DNA of 64,000 nucleotides from Paracoccus sp. (in: a-proteobacteria). Lineage in GTDB: Bacteria; Pseudomonadota; Alphaproteobacteria; Rhodobacterales; Rhodobacteraceae. Of this stretch, positions 18,235 through 28,317 are shown piece after piece (the stretch's first letter is position 1; each line of letters begins with the position of its first letter). The position numbers and the translations under genes were made by a program. The DNA lies in assembly GCF_030538495.1 (NCBI RefSeq), contig NZ_JAUNTW010000009.1, positions 1 to 64,000 on the forward strand. The letters are read 5' to 3'. Below the pieces are notes generated by a model. The model worked only from the letters and a program-made list of their open reading frames with translations. It ran no database searches and was not told where the DNA came from.

Positions 18235-19145
18235 TCATTAACGATCACCGCCCCGGCAAACAGCGCCGCCGCGACCCCGCGCCGTCGCGGTTGAAATACC
18301 GTCTGGAACGCATGTGGCTGACGCCTCTGTATCGCCGTATTTTCCGCATCGGCGCGCCGGTTTTTGTGATCACAATGATTGCGGGGCTGTGGCTGGCCGA
18401 TGAGGACCGCCGCGCGTTGCTGCGTGATGGCGTCACCGGTGCTGTCGCGCAGGTGCAGGCGCGCGATGAATTTCAGGTGCGCATGATGACGGTCGAAGGT
18501 GCGTCGCCCGTGGTGGATCGCGCGCTGCGGGGGATGCTGCCGGTGGAATTGCCGGCGTCCAGCTTTGACATCGACCTGTCGGCGTTGCGGTTGCAGGTGA
18601 TGCAGCTGGACGCGATCGAAAGCATTGATCTGCGCATCAAACCGGGCGGTGTTCTGGCGGCTGTGGTCAAGGAACGCGAACCGGCGCTGCTCTGGCGTCA
18701 CGCGCGCGGGATCGAGATTCTGGACAAAGGCGGGCATCGCGTCGCCAGCGTCACCAGCCGCGATGTGCGCCGCGACCTGCCGCTGATTTCCGGCGAAGGC
18801 GCGGATCGCGTCACCGATCAGGCCATGGCGCTGTTCGACGCGGCGGGGCCGATTTTGCCGCGCGTGCGGGGGCTGGTCTGGCGCGGAGAACGCCGCTGGG
18901 ATCTGGTTCTGGATCACGGGCAACGCATCATGTTGCCGGAACAGGGCGCTGTGGTGGCGCTTGAGGCCGCGATTGCCCTGAACCGGGCGCAGGATTTGTT
19001 CGGGCGCGATGTGACGAACCTTGATTTGCGCGATCCGTCGCGTCCGGTGTTGCGGTTGGGCATTGATGCGCGCAATACGATCCGGGCGGCGCGGGGATTG
19101 CCGTTATTGGGACCAAACGGGGCGGTTCTGCCGTCCGAAAGCTAA
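18225..19145 (+). CDS. ftsQ: Cell division protein FtsQ
   Basis: Bitopic divisome protein that links early and late components (FtsB/FtsL). The 306-residue product has a basic cytoplasmic N-terminus, one membrane helix (about residues 43-60, [15 protein letters not shown]), a POTRA-like region ([20 protein letters not shown]) and the FtsQ core ending near the C-terminus. The start is the GTG at 18225, with GGAGGA 6 nt upstream inside ddl; the alternative at 18204 lacks one. It is followed by ftsA after 15 nt. Confidence 0.92.
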   Translation: MSLIINDHRPGKQRRRDPAPSRLKYRLERMWLTPLYRRIFRIGAPVFVITMIAGLWLADEDRRALLRDGVTGAVAQVQARDEFQVRMMTVEGASPVVDRALRGMLPVELPASSFDIDLSALRLQVMQLDAIESIDLRIKPGGVLAAVVKEREPALLWRHARGIEILDKGGHRVASVTSRDVRRDLPLISGEGADRVTDQAMALFDAAGPILPRVRGLVWRGERRWDLVLDHGQRIMLPEQGAVVALEAAIALNRAQDLFGRDVTNLDLRDPSRPVLRLGIDARNTIRAARGLPLLGPNGAVLPSES

Positions 19146-19160
19146 GCAGGGGGTAACGCG

Positions 19161-20495
19161 ATGACGGATTTGTATCAAAAACAGCGCGCGATGCGCAAAA
19201 TCCGCAAGGCCGCCCTGCAACGCGGCGTGGTCGGTATTCTGGACATTGGCACATCGCAGATTTCGTGCTTTGTGCTGAGTTTTGACGGCACCGGGACGTT
19301 TCGCGAAACCGACGGCGTGGGGCCGATGGCGGGTCAGGCGAATTTCCGCGTGATCGGCGCGGCCACGACGCGGGCGCGCGGAATGCGGCGCGGCGTGATT
19401 GAAACCATGGCCGAAACCGAACGCGCGATCCGCACCGTCGTGACCGCGGCGCAAAAGGTCGCAGGCGTGCGCGTCGATCACGCGATTGCGTGTTTTTCGG
19501 GCGGCGCGCCCGCGTCCTATGGTCTGGCGGGGGATATTTCGCTGGAATCGGGCCGTGTGCGCGATCACGATGTGGCATCGGTCATGGCCGCCTGCGATGT
19601 CCCCGATTTTGGCCGCGGGCGCGAAGTGCTGCACGCCCAGCCGGTCAATTTTGCCATCGACAACCGGTCGGGCCTGACCGATCCGCGCGATCACGTCGGC
19701 AACAAATTATTCTGCGATATGCACGTCTTAACGGCAGATGGTGATGCGATTGGCAACATCATTCAGTGCATCCGTCGCTGCGATCTGGAACTGGCGGGGA
19801 TTGCGTCGGCCGCCTATACTTCGGGCCGCGCAAGTCTGGTCGAGGATGAACAGGAACTGGGCGCGGCCTGCATCGACTTTGGCGGCGGCGGCACAACCGT
19901 GTCGATTTTTATCAAGAAACACATGATCTTTTCCGAACATGTTCCCATCGGCGGCAACCTGATTACGCAGGATCTGGCGCAGGGGCTGCGCATCCCTCTG
20001 TCGGTGGCGGAGCGGATCAAGACGCTGAATGGCGGGGTCGAAGCGACCAGCCGCGACGACCGCGACATGATCGATGTCAGCGGCGAAACCGGCGACTGGG
20101 AAACCGACCGACGTGCCGTCAGCCGCGCCGATGTGATCGGCGTCATGCGCCCCCGCGTCGAAGAAATCCTGGAAGGCGTGCGCGAAGTTCTGGACGCCGC
20201 AGGATTTGACTACATGCCCAGCCAGCAGATCGTTCTGACCGGCGGCGGCAGCCAAATCCCCGGTCTGGACGGGCTGGCCGCGCGGATTTTGGGGCCGAAT
20301 GTGCGCTGCGGGCGTCCTCTGCGCATCGACGGGCTGGCGCATCAATTCACCGGGCCGGGGTTCAGCAGCGCGGTGGGGCTGGCGCTGTTTGCCGCGCATC
20401 CTCAGGATGAATGGTGGGATTTCGACATGCCCAGCGATGCCTATGCCGGGCGTGGCCTGCGCAAGGCGTATCGGTGGTTTGCGAACAACTGGTAA
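19161..20495 (+). CDS. ftsA: Cell division protein FtsA
   Basis: Actin-like ATPase that tethers FtsZ filaments to the membrane. The 444-residue protein has phosphate-1 motif GILDIGTSQISCFV, ACIDFGGGGTTVSIF (phosphate-2), and VLTGGGSQIPGLDGLA (adenosine loop), with the 1C subdomain between. The C-terminus (RGLRKAYRWFANNW) is a basic, aromatic amphipathic helix, the expected membrane-targeting sequence. AGGGGG precedes the ATG by 8 nt. A strong hairpin follows it (20518-20548). Confidence 0.95.
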   Translation: MTDLYQKQRAMRKIRKAALQRGVVGILDIGTSQISCFVLSFDGTGTFRETDGVGPMAGQANFRVIGAATTRARGMRRGVIETMAETERAIRTVVTAAQKVAGVRVDHAIACFSGGAPASYGLAGDISLESGRVRDHDVASVMAACDVPDFGRGREVLHAQPVNFAIDNRSGLTDPRDHVGNKLFCDMHVLTADGDAIGNIIQCIRRCDLELAGIASAAYTSGRASLVEDEQELGAACIDFGGGGTTVSIFIKKHMIFSEHVPIGGNLITQDLAQGLRIPLSVAERIKTLNGGVEATSRDDRDMIDVSGETGDWETDRRAVSRADVIGVMRPRVEEILEGVREVLDAAGFDYMPSQQIVLTGGGSQIPGLDGLAARILGPNVRCGRPLRIDGLAHQFTGPGFSSAVGLALFAAHPQDEWWDFDMPSDAYAGRGLRKAYRWFANNW

Positions 20496-20517
20496 CGCGC
20501 CGGGGGATCGACACCAG

Positions 20518-20548
20518 ATTAAGCGGCATGGGCAAGATGCCGCTTAAT
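20518..20548 (+). terminator. Strong hairpin in the ftsA-ftsZ gap
   Basis: A perfect 12-bp stem ATTAAGCGGCAT / ATGCCGCTTAAT (20518-20529 and 20537-20548) with a 7-nt loop begins 22 nt after the ftsA stop. Downstream comes TTGGCGTTTTCG, only a weak T-run. It may be an attenuating terminator or an RNA-processing/stability hairpin that separates ftsZ expression from the upstream operon. Confidence 0.6.
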
Positions 20549-20695
20549 TGGCGTTTTCGACCGCCATATTTTGCGATTTCCCCACGTTTTTTGGGTGACG
20601 TGGGCGGGCTGAAACGCTACGATTGGCGATAAGACGGGGATTCGATGCGGACAGACGCGCCCGGACAGCATAACAGCGATAAACAGGCGGAAACA

Positions 20696-22240
20696 ATGAA
20701 GCTCAATGTGACGATGAATGACGATGACGAGCTGAAGCCCCGCATCACCGTGTTCGGTGTTGGCGGTGCTGGCGGCAACGCGATCAACAACATGATCGAA
20801 AAGCAGCTGGACGGCGTCGAATTCGTGGTGGCCAACACCGATGCGCAGGCATTGGCGCAATCGCGCGCCGCCAGCCGTATCCAGATTGGCCCCAAGGTCA
20901 CGCAGGGTCTGGGCGCGGGCGCAAAACCCAGCGTCGGCGCAAGTGCCGCCGAGGAAACGATCGAAGACATCGTCGATCATCTGGACGGCGCGCATATGTG
21001 CTTTATCACCGCCGGTATGGGCGGCGGCACTGGCACCGGCGCGGCCCCGATCATCGCGCAGGCCGCCCGTGAAATGGGCATCCTGACCGTTGGCGTTGTG
21101 ACCAAGCCGTTCCAGTTTGAAGGCAGCAAGCGGATGCGTCAGGCCGATGAAGGGGTCGAGGCGCTGCAAAAAGTCGTCGATACGCTGATCATCATTCCGA
21201 ACCAGAACCTGTTCCGTCTGGCGAACGAAAAAACCACCTTTACCGAAGCCTTTGCGATGGCTGATGACGTTCTGTATCAGGGCGTTAAGGGCGTCACCGA
21301 CCTGATGGTCCGCCCCGGCCTGATCAATCTGGACTTTGCCGATGTGCGCGCCGTGATGGACGAAATGGGCAAAGCGATGATGGGGACCGGCGAAGGCACC
21401 GGCGAAAACCGCGCGAAAGAGGCGGCGGAACGCGCCATTGCCAACCCGCTGTTGGATGAAATCAGCCTGAACGGCGCGCGTGGTGTTCTGATCAACATCA
21501 CCGGCGGTTATGACATGACGCTGTTCGAACTGGACGAAGCGGCCAATGTCGTGCGCGATAAGGTCGATTCGGACGCGAATATCATCGTCGGTTCGACGCT
21601 GGACCCGGATATGGAAGGCGCGATCCGCGTGTCGGTCGTGGCGACAGGGATCGACTCGGCCACGGCGGGGGCCGCGGCCCCGCGTCCTGCGCCCGCCGCC
21701 GCCAAGGAACCCGTGGCCGAGGCACCTGTGCCGCCGCGCCGCGCCCCTGCGCCGCAACCCGCCGCGCCGGTGGCCGCTGCGCCTGCTGAACCCGAAGACA
21801 TGCCCGCCCCCGCCTATGCCAGCCGCGCGCCGCAGCAACCGGCGTCGTTGGATGACGGGATGCTGACCGCGCCGCGCGCTGCCGCGACTCCGGCAGGCAG
21901 CGTGTCGCAGGCCGTGCAGGAACGCCTGCAACGCGCCGTGGAACATCGCGCGTCGCAGCAGCAACCGGCCCGCGCGCCGCAGCAAAACGACGCTGCCCGC
22001 GAAAGCCGCCGCGCCGCTGGTCTGGCCGGTCTGTTCGACCGCATCACCGGCCACGACGCCGATCACACCGCGCCGAAACCGTCCGCGTCGTCCATTGCCG
22101 AACGTGTGTCGGGCCGGATGAGCGAACGCGGCGCCCTGCGTGCGCGCGAACAGAACGCCGATTTCGACGATCTGGCCAGCCCGGACAACGCCGGCGACAA
22201 CACGGAAATTCCGGCCTTCCTGCGTCGTCAGGCGAATTGA
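20696..22240 (+). CDS. ftsZ: Cell division protein FtsZ
   Basis: Tubulin-like GTPase that forms the Z ring. The 514-residue protein has [13 protein letters not shown], the GTP signature [11 protein letters not shown], the T7 synergy-loop region [11 protein letters not shown] and a globular core ending near residue 320. A long, Pro/Ala/Gln-rich linker of about 170 residues follows, then the conserved C-terminal peptide EIPAFLRRQ that binds FtsA and regulators. The start at 20696 ([16 protein letters not shown]) fits alphaproteobacterial homologs; the frame from 20645 adds an unconserved leader. A 200-bp gap after ftsA gives room for its own promoter. Confidence 0.97.
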   Translation: MKLNVTMNDDDELKPRITVFGVGGAGGNAINNMIEKQLDGVEFVVANTDAQALAQSRAASRIQIGPKVTQGLGAGAKPSVGASAAEETIEDIVDHLDGAHMCFITAGMGGGTGTGAAPIIAQAAREMGILTVGVVTKPFQFEGSKRMRQADEGVEALQKVVDTLIIIPNQNLFRLANEKTTFTEAFAMADDVLYQGVKGVTDLMVRPGLINLDFADVRAVMDEMGKAMMGTGEGTGENRAKEAAERAIANPLLDEISLNGARGVLINITGGYDMTLFELDEAANVVRDKVDSDANIIVGSTLDPDMEGAIRVSVVATGIDSATAGAAAPRPAPAAAKEPVAEAPVPPRRAPAPQPAAPVAAAPAEPEDMPAPAYASRAPQQPASLDDGMLTAPRAAATPAGSVSQAVQERLQRAVEHRASQQQPARAPQQNDAARESRRAAGLAGLFDRITGHDADHTAPKPSASSIAERVSGRMSERGALRAREQNADFDDLASPDNAGDNTEIPAFLRRQAN

Positions 22241-22271
22241 TCCGTTCACGAAAATGACAGCATTGCTGACG

Positions 22272-22298
22272 AAAGAGGCGCGTTCTGCGCCTCTTTTT
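22272..22298 (+). terminator. Rho-independent terminator of ftsZ
   Basis: The stem AGAGGCGC / GCGCCTCT (22274-22281 and 22287-22294, loop GTTCT) runs directly into five T (22294-22298) about 30 nt after the ftsZ stop. It ends the division operon before lpxC. Confidence 0.9.
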
Positions 22299-22468
22299 CG
22301 TTTGTAAATCAATCGCGTGATCCACAATGCGCGACGGTCCGCCCATGGGGTTGGGGGAATGTTTCACCCGGTTACAAAACGTTAATTGAACGGCGCCGGG
22401 GCAGGCCTTAGCTGAAAGTCAGCGGTAACAACGATTCCCGCGATGAACAAAACAATGGGCAGGCGACG

Positions 22469-23413
22469 ATGCAGGCGACGGTGAAAAAGATGGTGCGTTT
22501 CGACGGTGTGGGCCTGCATTCAGGCGCACCGGCGACGCTGGAAATCCACCCCGCACCGGCCAATCATGGCATCGTGTTCCGCCGCGTTGATCTGACCCCG
22601 GCGGTTGATATTCCCGCGCGTTGGGATTTTGTCACGCCGTCGAAACTCTGCACGCTGATGGATAACGGGGCAGGGGTCACGCTGTCCACGGTCGAACATG
22701 TCATGGCCGCGCTGTCCGGCACCGGTATTCACAACGCCGTCGTCACCGTTGACGGCCCCGAGGTGCCGATTCTGGATGGCTCTGCCGCGCCCTTCGTCGC
22801 CGCGATCATGGATGCGGGCATCAAAACGCAACGCGCCCCCTTGCGCGCCATCCGCGTTCTGCGCCCCGTCGAGGTGCGCGAGGGTGAGGCATTTGCCCGC
22901 CTGACCCCCGGCGACCATTTGGAAATCGACTTCCAGATCGACTTTGTAGACGCTGCGATTGGGCATCAGGAAAAGCATCTGGATATGGCGAATGGCGCGT
23001 TTGTGCGCGAATTGGCCGACAGCCGCACGTTCTGCCGTGCCGCGGATGTGGAAATGATGCGCAAAAACGGGCTGGCCTTGGGCGGCACCTATCTGAACGC
23101 GGTTGTCGTGGACGGCGCGAATGTGCTGTCGCCGGGCGGGCTGCGCCATCATGACGAAGCGGTGCGGCATAAAATGCTGGACGCCGTGGGCGATCTGGCA
23201 TTGGCGGGTGCGCCGCTGCTTGCGCAATATACCGGCCACCGTGCGGGCCATGCGATGACGAACCGCCTGCTGCGCGCGCTGTTTGCCGACCCGACCGCGT
23301 GGGAATGGGTGCAATGTTCCCCCGCGTTAGAGGGGCGTCTGCCCGGTGCAGGCGTCGCGGGTTACGGCCCCTATGCGGGGTCGGCGTCCGCCATTGCATT
23401 GGCCGCCGAATAA
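22469..23413 (+). CDS. lpxC: UDP-3-O-acyl-N-acetylglucosamine deacetylase
   Basis: LpxC performs the committed, zinc-dependent step of lipid A synthesis. The 314-residue protein opens MVRFDGVGLHSG, has the zinc histidine in STVEHVMAALSG (H77) and the second zinc site and acid in HKMLDAVGDLALAG, with catalytic GAP/HRAGHAMTN near the end. Length and order are standard. A 228-bp gap after ftsZ, with the ftsZ terminator, implies an independent promoter. Confidence 0.97.
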   Translation: MQATVKKMVRFDGVGLHSGAPATLEIHPAPANHGIVFRRVDLTPAVDIPARWDFVTPSKLCTLMDNGAGVTLSTVEHVMAALSGTGIHNAVVTVDGPEVPILDGSAAPFVAAIMDAGIKTQRAPLRAIRVLRPVEVREGEAFARLTPGDHLEIDFQIDFVDAAIGHQEKHLDMANGAFVRELADSRTFCRAADVEMMRKNGLALGGTYLNAVVVDGANVLSPGGLRHHDEAVRHKMLDAVGDLALAGAPLLAQYTGHRAGHAMTNRLLRALFADPTAWEWVQCSPALEGRLPGAGVAGYGPYAGSASAIALAAE

Positions 23414-23555
23414 CGGGGCCGCAAGAATCGCACGGAATATCAATTCGCGCTTAATTCAACGCATTGCCATTTTGCGCCCCGTGATGTTCTGTGCTAATCG
23501 GTGTCGGCGGCGCAGCCCAAAGGCGCCTTGAACGGAATTGCAGGGCAGGGTCAGT

Positions 23556-24398
23556 ATGTCGCGCTGGAAAATCTCGGGGACGGTGATGGCTGTGGTGATG
23601 GCGGGCGCATTGGCCGGCTGTTCGGGCAGCTCATCCGGCAAGGTGCAGAACCTTGAACACTTCACCGCCGAAGAAATCTATAAGCGCGGCGAATATGAAC
23701 TGGAAAACACCCGCCGCCCCGCCGATGCGGTGCATTACTTTGGCGAAGTCGAACGGCTGTATCCCTATTCCGAATGGGCGAAGCGCGCGCTGATCATGCA
23801 GGCCTATGGCTATCACCGCGCCCGCGATTACGAAGAGGCGCGCTCTGCCGCGCAGCGTTTCCTGACCACCTATCCGGGGGATGAAGACGCGGCCTATGCC
23901 CAATATCTGCTGGCGCTGTCCTATTACGACCAGATCGACGATGTGGGCCGCGATCAGGGCCTGACCTTTCAGGCGCTGCGTGCGCTGCGTGATGTGATTG
24001 AACAGCATCCCGGCAGCGAATACGCCCGCAGCTCGATGATGAAATTCGATCTGGCCTTTGACCATCTGGCCGGTAAGGAAATGGAAATCGGGCGGTATTA
24101 TCTGAAGCGCGGCCACTACGCCGCGTCGGTGAACCGGTTCCGCGTCGTGGTCGAAGAATTCCAGACCACCACCCACACCCCCGAAGCCCTGATGCGTCTG
24201 GTCGAAGCGTATCTGGCCTTGGGCCTGAACGATCAGGCGCAGACGGCGGGCGCGATTCTGGGGCATAATTTCCAATCCTCGCCCTTCTATCAGGATGCCT
24301 ATGCGCAGCTGCGGGGGCGTGGTTTGCAGGCTGCTCCGCAGGGCGACAGTTGGTTAACCAATGTCTATCGCCAGATGATCGAAGGCCGCTGGCTGTAA
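23556..24398 (+). CDS. bamD: Outer-membrane assembly lipoprotein BamD
   Basis: Essential TPR lipoprotein of the BAM complex, which inserts beta-barrels in the outer membrane. The 280-residue protein has a lipoprotein signal with lipobox LAGC (VMAGALAGCSGSS), then TPR-like repeats including EEIYKRGEYELENTRRPADAVHYFGEVERLYPYSEWA and QHPGSEYARSS. The start at 23556 has CAGGG 6-9 nt upstream and gives a proper signal; the frame from 23538 adds six residues. recN follows 7 nt downstream. Confidence 0.95.
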   Translation: MSRWKISGTVMAVVMAGALAGCSGSSSGKVQNLEHFTAEEIYKRGEYELENTRRPADAVHYFGEVERLYPYSEWAKRALIMQAYGYHRARDYEEARSAAQRFLTTYPGDEDAAYAQYLLALSYYDQIDDVGRDQGLTFQALRALRDVIEQHPGSEYARSSMMKFDLAFDHLAGKEMEIGRYYLKRGHYAASVNRFRVVVEEFQTTTHTPEALMRLVEAYLALGLNDQAQTAGAILGHNFQSSPFYQDAYAQLRGRGLQAAPQGDSWLTNVYRQMIEGRWL

Positions 24399-24405
24399 CG
24401 GTCCG

Positions 24406-26052
24406 ATGCTGCGCAGTCTGGATATCCGCGACATCCTGTTGATCGACCGGCTGGAATTGCAATTCGGTGCCGGTCTGAACGTGCTGACCGGCGAAACCGG
24501 CGCGGGTAAGTCGATCTTGCTGGACTGTCTGGGCTTTGTGCTGGGCTGGCGCGGTCGGGCCGATCTGGTCCGCCAAGGCGCCGCGCAGGGCGAGGTGACG
24601 GCGGTGTTCGACCTGCCCGACGGCCACCCCGCGCGGGCGATCTTGGCCGATGCGGGCGTGACGGTCGATGATGACGAACTGATCTTGCGCCGCGTGAATG
24701 GCGCGGACGGGCGCAAAACCGGCTGGGTGAATGACCGCCGCGTGTCGGGCGAGGTCTTGCGGCAATTGTCCGAGGTCTTGGTCGAACTGCATGGTCAGCA
24801 TGACGACCGGGGGTTGCTGAACCCGCGCGGTCATCGGGCGATGTTGGATGCCTTTGCTGCGATTGACGGGGGGGCGGTGCGTCAGGCCTGGGCCGCGCGC
24901 CGCGATGCTGCCCGCGCGCTGACGGATGCCGAGGCTCAGATTACCGCCGCCCGCGCCGAAGAGGAATTCCTGCGCCACGCCGTCGCGGAATTGGACAAGC
25001 TGGACCCTCAGCCCGGCGAAGAAGCCGCCTTGGACATCAGCCGCCGCGCCATGCAGGCCGCCGAACGCATCCGCGACGACGTGGCCCGCGCCCTGCATAT
25101 GCTGGGGTCCGAAGGGGCCGAGGGCGCCATGCTGGACGCGACCCGCTGGCTGGACGGCGCGGCGGATCGTGCGGATGGGCGGCTGGATGCGCCTCTGGCT
25201 GCGCTGTCGCGGGCGCTGATTGAACTGGGCGATGCGCATAGCGGGGTTCAGGACGCGCTGCGCGAATTGGATTTTGATCCCGCCGAATTGGAACAGGCCG
25301 AAGAACGGCTGTTTGCCCTGCGTGCTTTGGCGCGGAAACATGACGTTCTGGCCGATGATCTGGCCGGGCTGGCCGATGATCTGCGCGCGCGTCTGGACCG
25401 GATCGAATCGGGGGACAAAGCCGTGGCCGATCTGCGGCAGGCCATGGCGGCGGCGGATGCCGATTATGACCGGGCGGCGGCGGCGCTGACGGCGGCGCGC
25501 GTCGATGCGGCGGCGCGGTTGGATGTGGCGGTGATGGCGGAACTGGCCCCGTTGAAAATGGAACGCGCGGTGTTTGAAACCCGCGTCACCCCCGCCGATC
25601 CGGGGCCGGATGGGCGCGACATGGTGGCCTTTACCGTCGCGACCAACCCCGGCGCACCGGCGGGGCCGCTGGATAAAATTGCATCGGGCGGGGAATTGTC
25701 GCGGTTTCTGCTGGCGTTAAAGGTGTGTCTGGCGCGCGGGAATGATGCGCTGGTTCTGATTTTTGACGAAATCGACCGGGGCGTTGGCGGGGCGACCGCT
25801 GACGCTGTGGGGCGGCGGCTGCGCGCGCTGTCGGCTGATGCGCAGGTGCTGGTTGTGACCCATTCGCCGCAGGTCGCAGCATTGGGCAACACACATTTCC
25901 GCGTGGCGAAATCGGTGCAGGATGGGGTGACTCAATCCACCGTCACGCCGCTGGAACCGGCGCAGCGCGTGGACGAAATCGCGCGGATGTTGGCAGGCGA
26001 CCGGATCACGGATGCCGCGACCGACGCGGCGCGCGCTTTGCTGAACGGTTAG
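24406..26052 (+). CDS. recN: DNA repair protein RecN
   Basis: SMC-like ATPase for double-strand break repair. The 548-residue protein has an N-terminal Walker A (NVLTGETGAGKSILLDCLG), a central alanine-rich coiled coil (about residues 150-370), and the C-terminal ABC signature ASGGELSRFLLALK with Walker B LIFDEIDRGVGG. It begins 7 nt after bamD, the usual bamD-recN pairing of this group. I see no LexA-type GTTC-N7-GTTC box nearby. Its stop overlaps the convergent small gene by 4 bp. Confidence 0.96.
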   Translation: MLRSLDIRDILLIDRLELQFGAGLNVLTGETGAGKSILLDCLGFVLGWRGRADLVRQGAAQGEVTAVFDLPDGHPARAILADAGVTVDDDELILRRVNGADGRKTGWVNDRRVSGEVLRQLSEVLVELHGQHDDRGLLNPRGHRAMLDAFAAIDGGAVRQAWAARRDAARALTDAEAQITAARAEEEFLRHAVAELDKLDPQPGEEAALDISRRAMQAAERIRDDVARALHMLGSEGAEGAMLDATRWLDGAADRADGRLDAPLAALSRALIELGDAHSGVQDALRELDFDPAELEQAEERLFALRALARKHDVLADDLAGLADDLRARLDRIESGDKAVADLRQAMAAADADYDRAAAALTAARVDAAARLDVAVMAELAPLKMERAVFETRVTPADPGPDGRDMVAFTVATNPGAPAGPLDKIASGGELSRFLLALKVCLARGNDALVLIFDEIDRGVGGATADAVGRRLRALSADAQVLVVTHSPQVAALGNTHFRVAKSVQDGVTQSTVTPLEPAQRVDEIARMLAGDRITDAATDAARALLNG

Positions 26053-26339
26053 GGTCGGATCGGGCGCAGGATCGACAGGATCGCGCCCGTTTCGGTGTCC
26101 ACCCGCACCAATTTGCCCTGCACAATCGCATAGCTGTTGCCCGCAGGCGGCACCGACAGCCCATATTGTCCGGGGTGGCGAATGATGCGCAGATCGCCCT
26201 GCGGCACCAGATCGCCGATGTGATAACGGGGCGCAGGAACATCCGCCGGGGTTTGCTCATCCGCCTGCACCGACCACAGCCCCGCGCTGACACACAGCGC
26301 GATGGCGGCAATAAGGATCGGGTGGCTGCGGCTTGACAT
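26049..26339 (-). CDS. Small exported RcnB-like protein
   Basis: A 96-residue protein with a signal peptide (HPILIAAIALCVSAGLWSVQA) and a C-terminal RcnB-type domain: GDLRIIRHPGQYGLSVPPAG, then SYAIVQGKLVRVDTETGAILSIL. RcnB proteins are periplasmic and were named for nickel/cobalt efflux in E. coli, but many short homologs have no proven metal role. The start at 26339 has AGGAAA upstream; the frame from 26408 adds a basic leader before the signal peptide. Confidence 0.7.
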   Translation of the reverse strand: MSSRSHPILIAAIALCVSAGLWSVQADEQTPADVPAPRYHIGDLVPQGDLRIIRHPGQYGLSVPPAGNSYAIVQGKLVRVDTETGAILSILRPIRP

Positions 26340-26435
26340 CGTAAGGTTTCCTGAAACTGATGTAGGTTTAACCCGCCGCCGCCAATTCAGTTCCCGCGCG
26401 CAGAGCATAACCGCCCTGCGCGCGGGTGATACCGG

Positions 26436-27311
26436 TCAGGCGCTGCGTTCGCGCTTGGTGAAACGCGGCAGCATGGCCGAGAAATCGCGCCCGCGACCGT
26501 CTTCGCGGTCAACGAAATCTTCATACAGCTGACGCGCCAAAGCCCCCATCGGCGTATCCGCACTGGCCGATTCGGCGGCCTGTTGCGACAGATTCAGGTC
26601 TTTCAGCATCAATTCCGACGCAAAACCGGGCTTATAGTCGTTGTCCGACGGCGATTGCGGGCCGACTCCGGTCGCGGGGCAATAGGCGTTCAGGCTCCAG
26701 CTATAGCCCGAGCTGGTCGACACCACGTCGAACATCTTCTGACGGTCCAGACCCAATTTGTCAGCCAAAGCAAAGGCTTCGCAGGTGGCGATCATGGTGA
26801 CGCCCAAAATCATGTTGTTGCAGATCTTGGCCGCCTGACCCGCGCCGGAATCGCCGCAATGCACCGATTTCTGGCCCATAATCTCTAACAGAGGCGCGAC
26901 GGTGGCGAAATCGGCATCCGATCCACCGACCATAAAGGTCAGCGTCCCGGCCTGCGCGCCGCCAATGCCGCCCGAGACCGGCGCATCCACGGCACCCAGA
27001 CCCGCCTCGCGGGCCTGTTCGGCAACCGCGCGCGCGCTGTCCACGTCCACGGTGGAACAGTCGCACAGAACCGCGCCGGGCTTCATCACGGCGATCACGT
27101 CATTTGCGACGGCGCGCACGATCTGACCATTCGGCAGCATGGTGATGACCACATCCGCATCCGTGGCAGCGGCAGCGGCGCTGTCGGCGCGGTTCACGCC
27201 GTCCGGCATGGGCGCCACCATGTCAAAGCCCGCGACCTGATGCCCTTCGCGCGCCAGATTGGCGGCCATCGGGCCACCCATATTGCCCAGACCGATAAAG
27301 CCGATTTTCAT
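26436..27311 (-). CDS. mmsB: 3-hydroxyisobutyrate dehydrogenase
   Basis: NAD-dependent oxidation of 3-hydroxyisobutyrate to methylmalonate semialdehyde in valine degradation. The 291-residue protein has the Rossmann start IGFIGLGNMGGPMAANL, the substrate-binding DAPVSGGIGGAQAGTL and catalytic lysine segment GAGQAAKICNNM, and the C-terminal KDLNLSQQAAE. GGAGGG upstream lies inside the last codons of the preceding gene, only 1 nt apart, so translation is coupled. It is the third gene of an acyl-CoA dehydrogenase operon. Confidence 0.95.
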   Translation of the reverse strand: MKIGFIGLGNMGGPMAANLAREGHQVAGFDMVAPMPDGVNRADSAAAAATDADVVITMLPNGQIVRAVANDVIAVMKPGAVLCDCSTVDVDSARAVAEQAREAGLGAVDAPVSGGIGGAQAGTLTFMVGGSDADFATVAPLLEIMGQKSVHCGDSGAGQAAKICNNMILGVTMIATCEAFALADKLGLDRQKMFDVVSTSSGYSWSLNAYCPATGVGPQSPSDNDYKPGFASELMLKDLNLSQQAAESASADTPMGALARQLYEDFVDREDGRGRDFSAMLPRFTKRERSA

Positions 27312-27312
27312 G

Positions 27313-28314
27313 TTATTCCCTCCACGTCAATTCGTTGTCGCCCAGCGGGGCCAGCATGGCCTGAACTGAGGCGTCCGATCCGTCCACAGTCCAATTCGGG
27401 CTGCGATCCTTGTCAATGAGTTGCGCGCGCACACCTTCGATAAAGTCGGACTGCTCCGACGCCCGGAAGGTAAAGCGAAATTCGCGCGATAATGCGGTTT
27501 GCAGGCGGTCATCGCCGCGCGCGGCGCGCACCATCTGCAACCCCGCCGCCAGCGACAGAGGCGAGTTATGCGCGATTTTAGCCGCCGTCGCGTCGTCGCC
27601 CTGCTGGCGCAGATTGGCGATAATTTCGTCCACATCGCGCCCGCCAAAGGCCGACAAATCGCGTTCGGCCAGCGTGGATGGCGGCGGGGTTTGCCCCTGA
27701 ATCACGCCGACATCGCCGGTCTCTTCCAGTTTCGCGATCAGCGCGGGCCATTTGCGTTCGGGCAGAAACACATCAGCAAAGCCCGCGTGAATTGCCCCGC
27801 CCGCGCGCATCCGTTCGCCGGTCAGCGCCAGATATTCCCCGATCCGTCCCGGCGCGCGGCCCAGCAGCCATGTGCCACCGACATCCGGGATCAGCCCGAT
27901 GATGGATTCCGGCATCGCCATGCGGGTGGTGTTGCCGACAATCCGGTGGCTGGCATGGCCGCCCAGACCAATGCCTCCGCCCATGGTATAGCCGTGCATG
28001 AACGCGACCACGGGTTTCGGATAATCCGCGATTTCCGCGTTCATCGGGTATTCGTCGCGGAAAAACGCCTGCGATACATGATGATCGCCGCGTTTTCCGG
28101 CGTGATACAGCGCGGCCACATCGCCGCCGGCGCAGAAAAAGCCTTCGCCCGCCGCGTCGATGATGACCAGATCAACCCCATCATCGTCGCGCCAGTCGCG
28201 CAGCGCCTGATGAATGGCAATCGCCATGTCATGCGTCAGCGCGTTCATCGCATGGGGGCGGGTCAGCGTGATGCGCCCCGCCCGCCCTGCTGCGCGGATA
28301 TTAACGTCTGTCAC
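27313..28314 (-). CDS. 3-hydroxyisobutyryl-CoA hydrolase
   Basis: Crotonase-fold hydrolase releasing 3-hydroxyisobutyrate from its CoA ester in valine catabolism. The 333-residue protein has FFCAGGDVAALYHAG and HGYTMGGGIGLGGHASHRIV (oxyanion hole), MPESIIGLIPDVGGTWLL with the catalytic Glu/Asp, and the long C-terminal region (SLAAGLQMVRAA) that distinguishes these hydrolases from enoyl-CoA hydratases. It starts with GTG, 3 nt after the upstream stop, and is followed 1 nt later by mmsB. The context fits the assignment. Confidence 0.9.
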   Translation of the reverse strand: MTDVNIRAAGRAGRITLTRPHAMNALTHDMAIAIHQALRDWRDDDGVDLVIIDAAGEGFFCAGGDVAALYHAGKRGDHHVSQAFFRDEYPMNAEIADYPKPVVAFMHGYTMGGGIGLGGHASHRIVGNTTRMAMPESIIGLIPDVGGTWLLGRAPGRIGEYLALTGERMRAGGAIHAGFADVFLPERKWPALIAKLEETGDVGVIQGQTPPPSTLAERDLSAFGGRDVDEIIANLRQQGDDATAAKIAHNSPLSLAAGLQMVRAARGDDRLQTALSREFRFTFRASEQSDFIEGVRAQLIDKDRSPNWTVDGSDASVQAMLAPLGDNELTWRE

Positions 28315-28317
28315 AGA

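Noticed and set aside
20519..22327. 602-codon minus-strand frame opposite ftsZ
   Set aside because: Antisense shadow of ftsZ, which has full family signatures on the plus strand.
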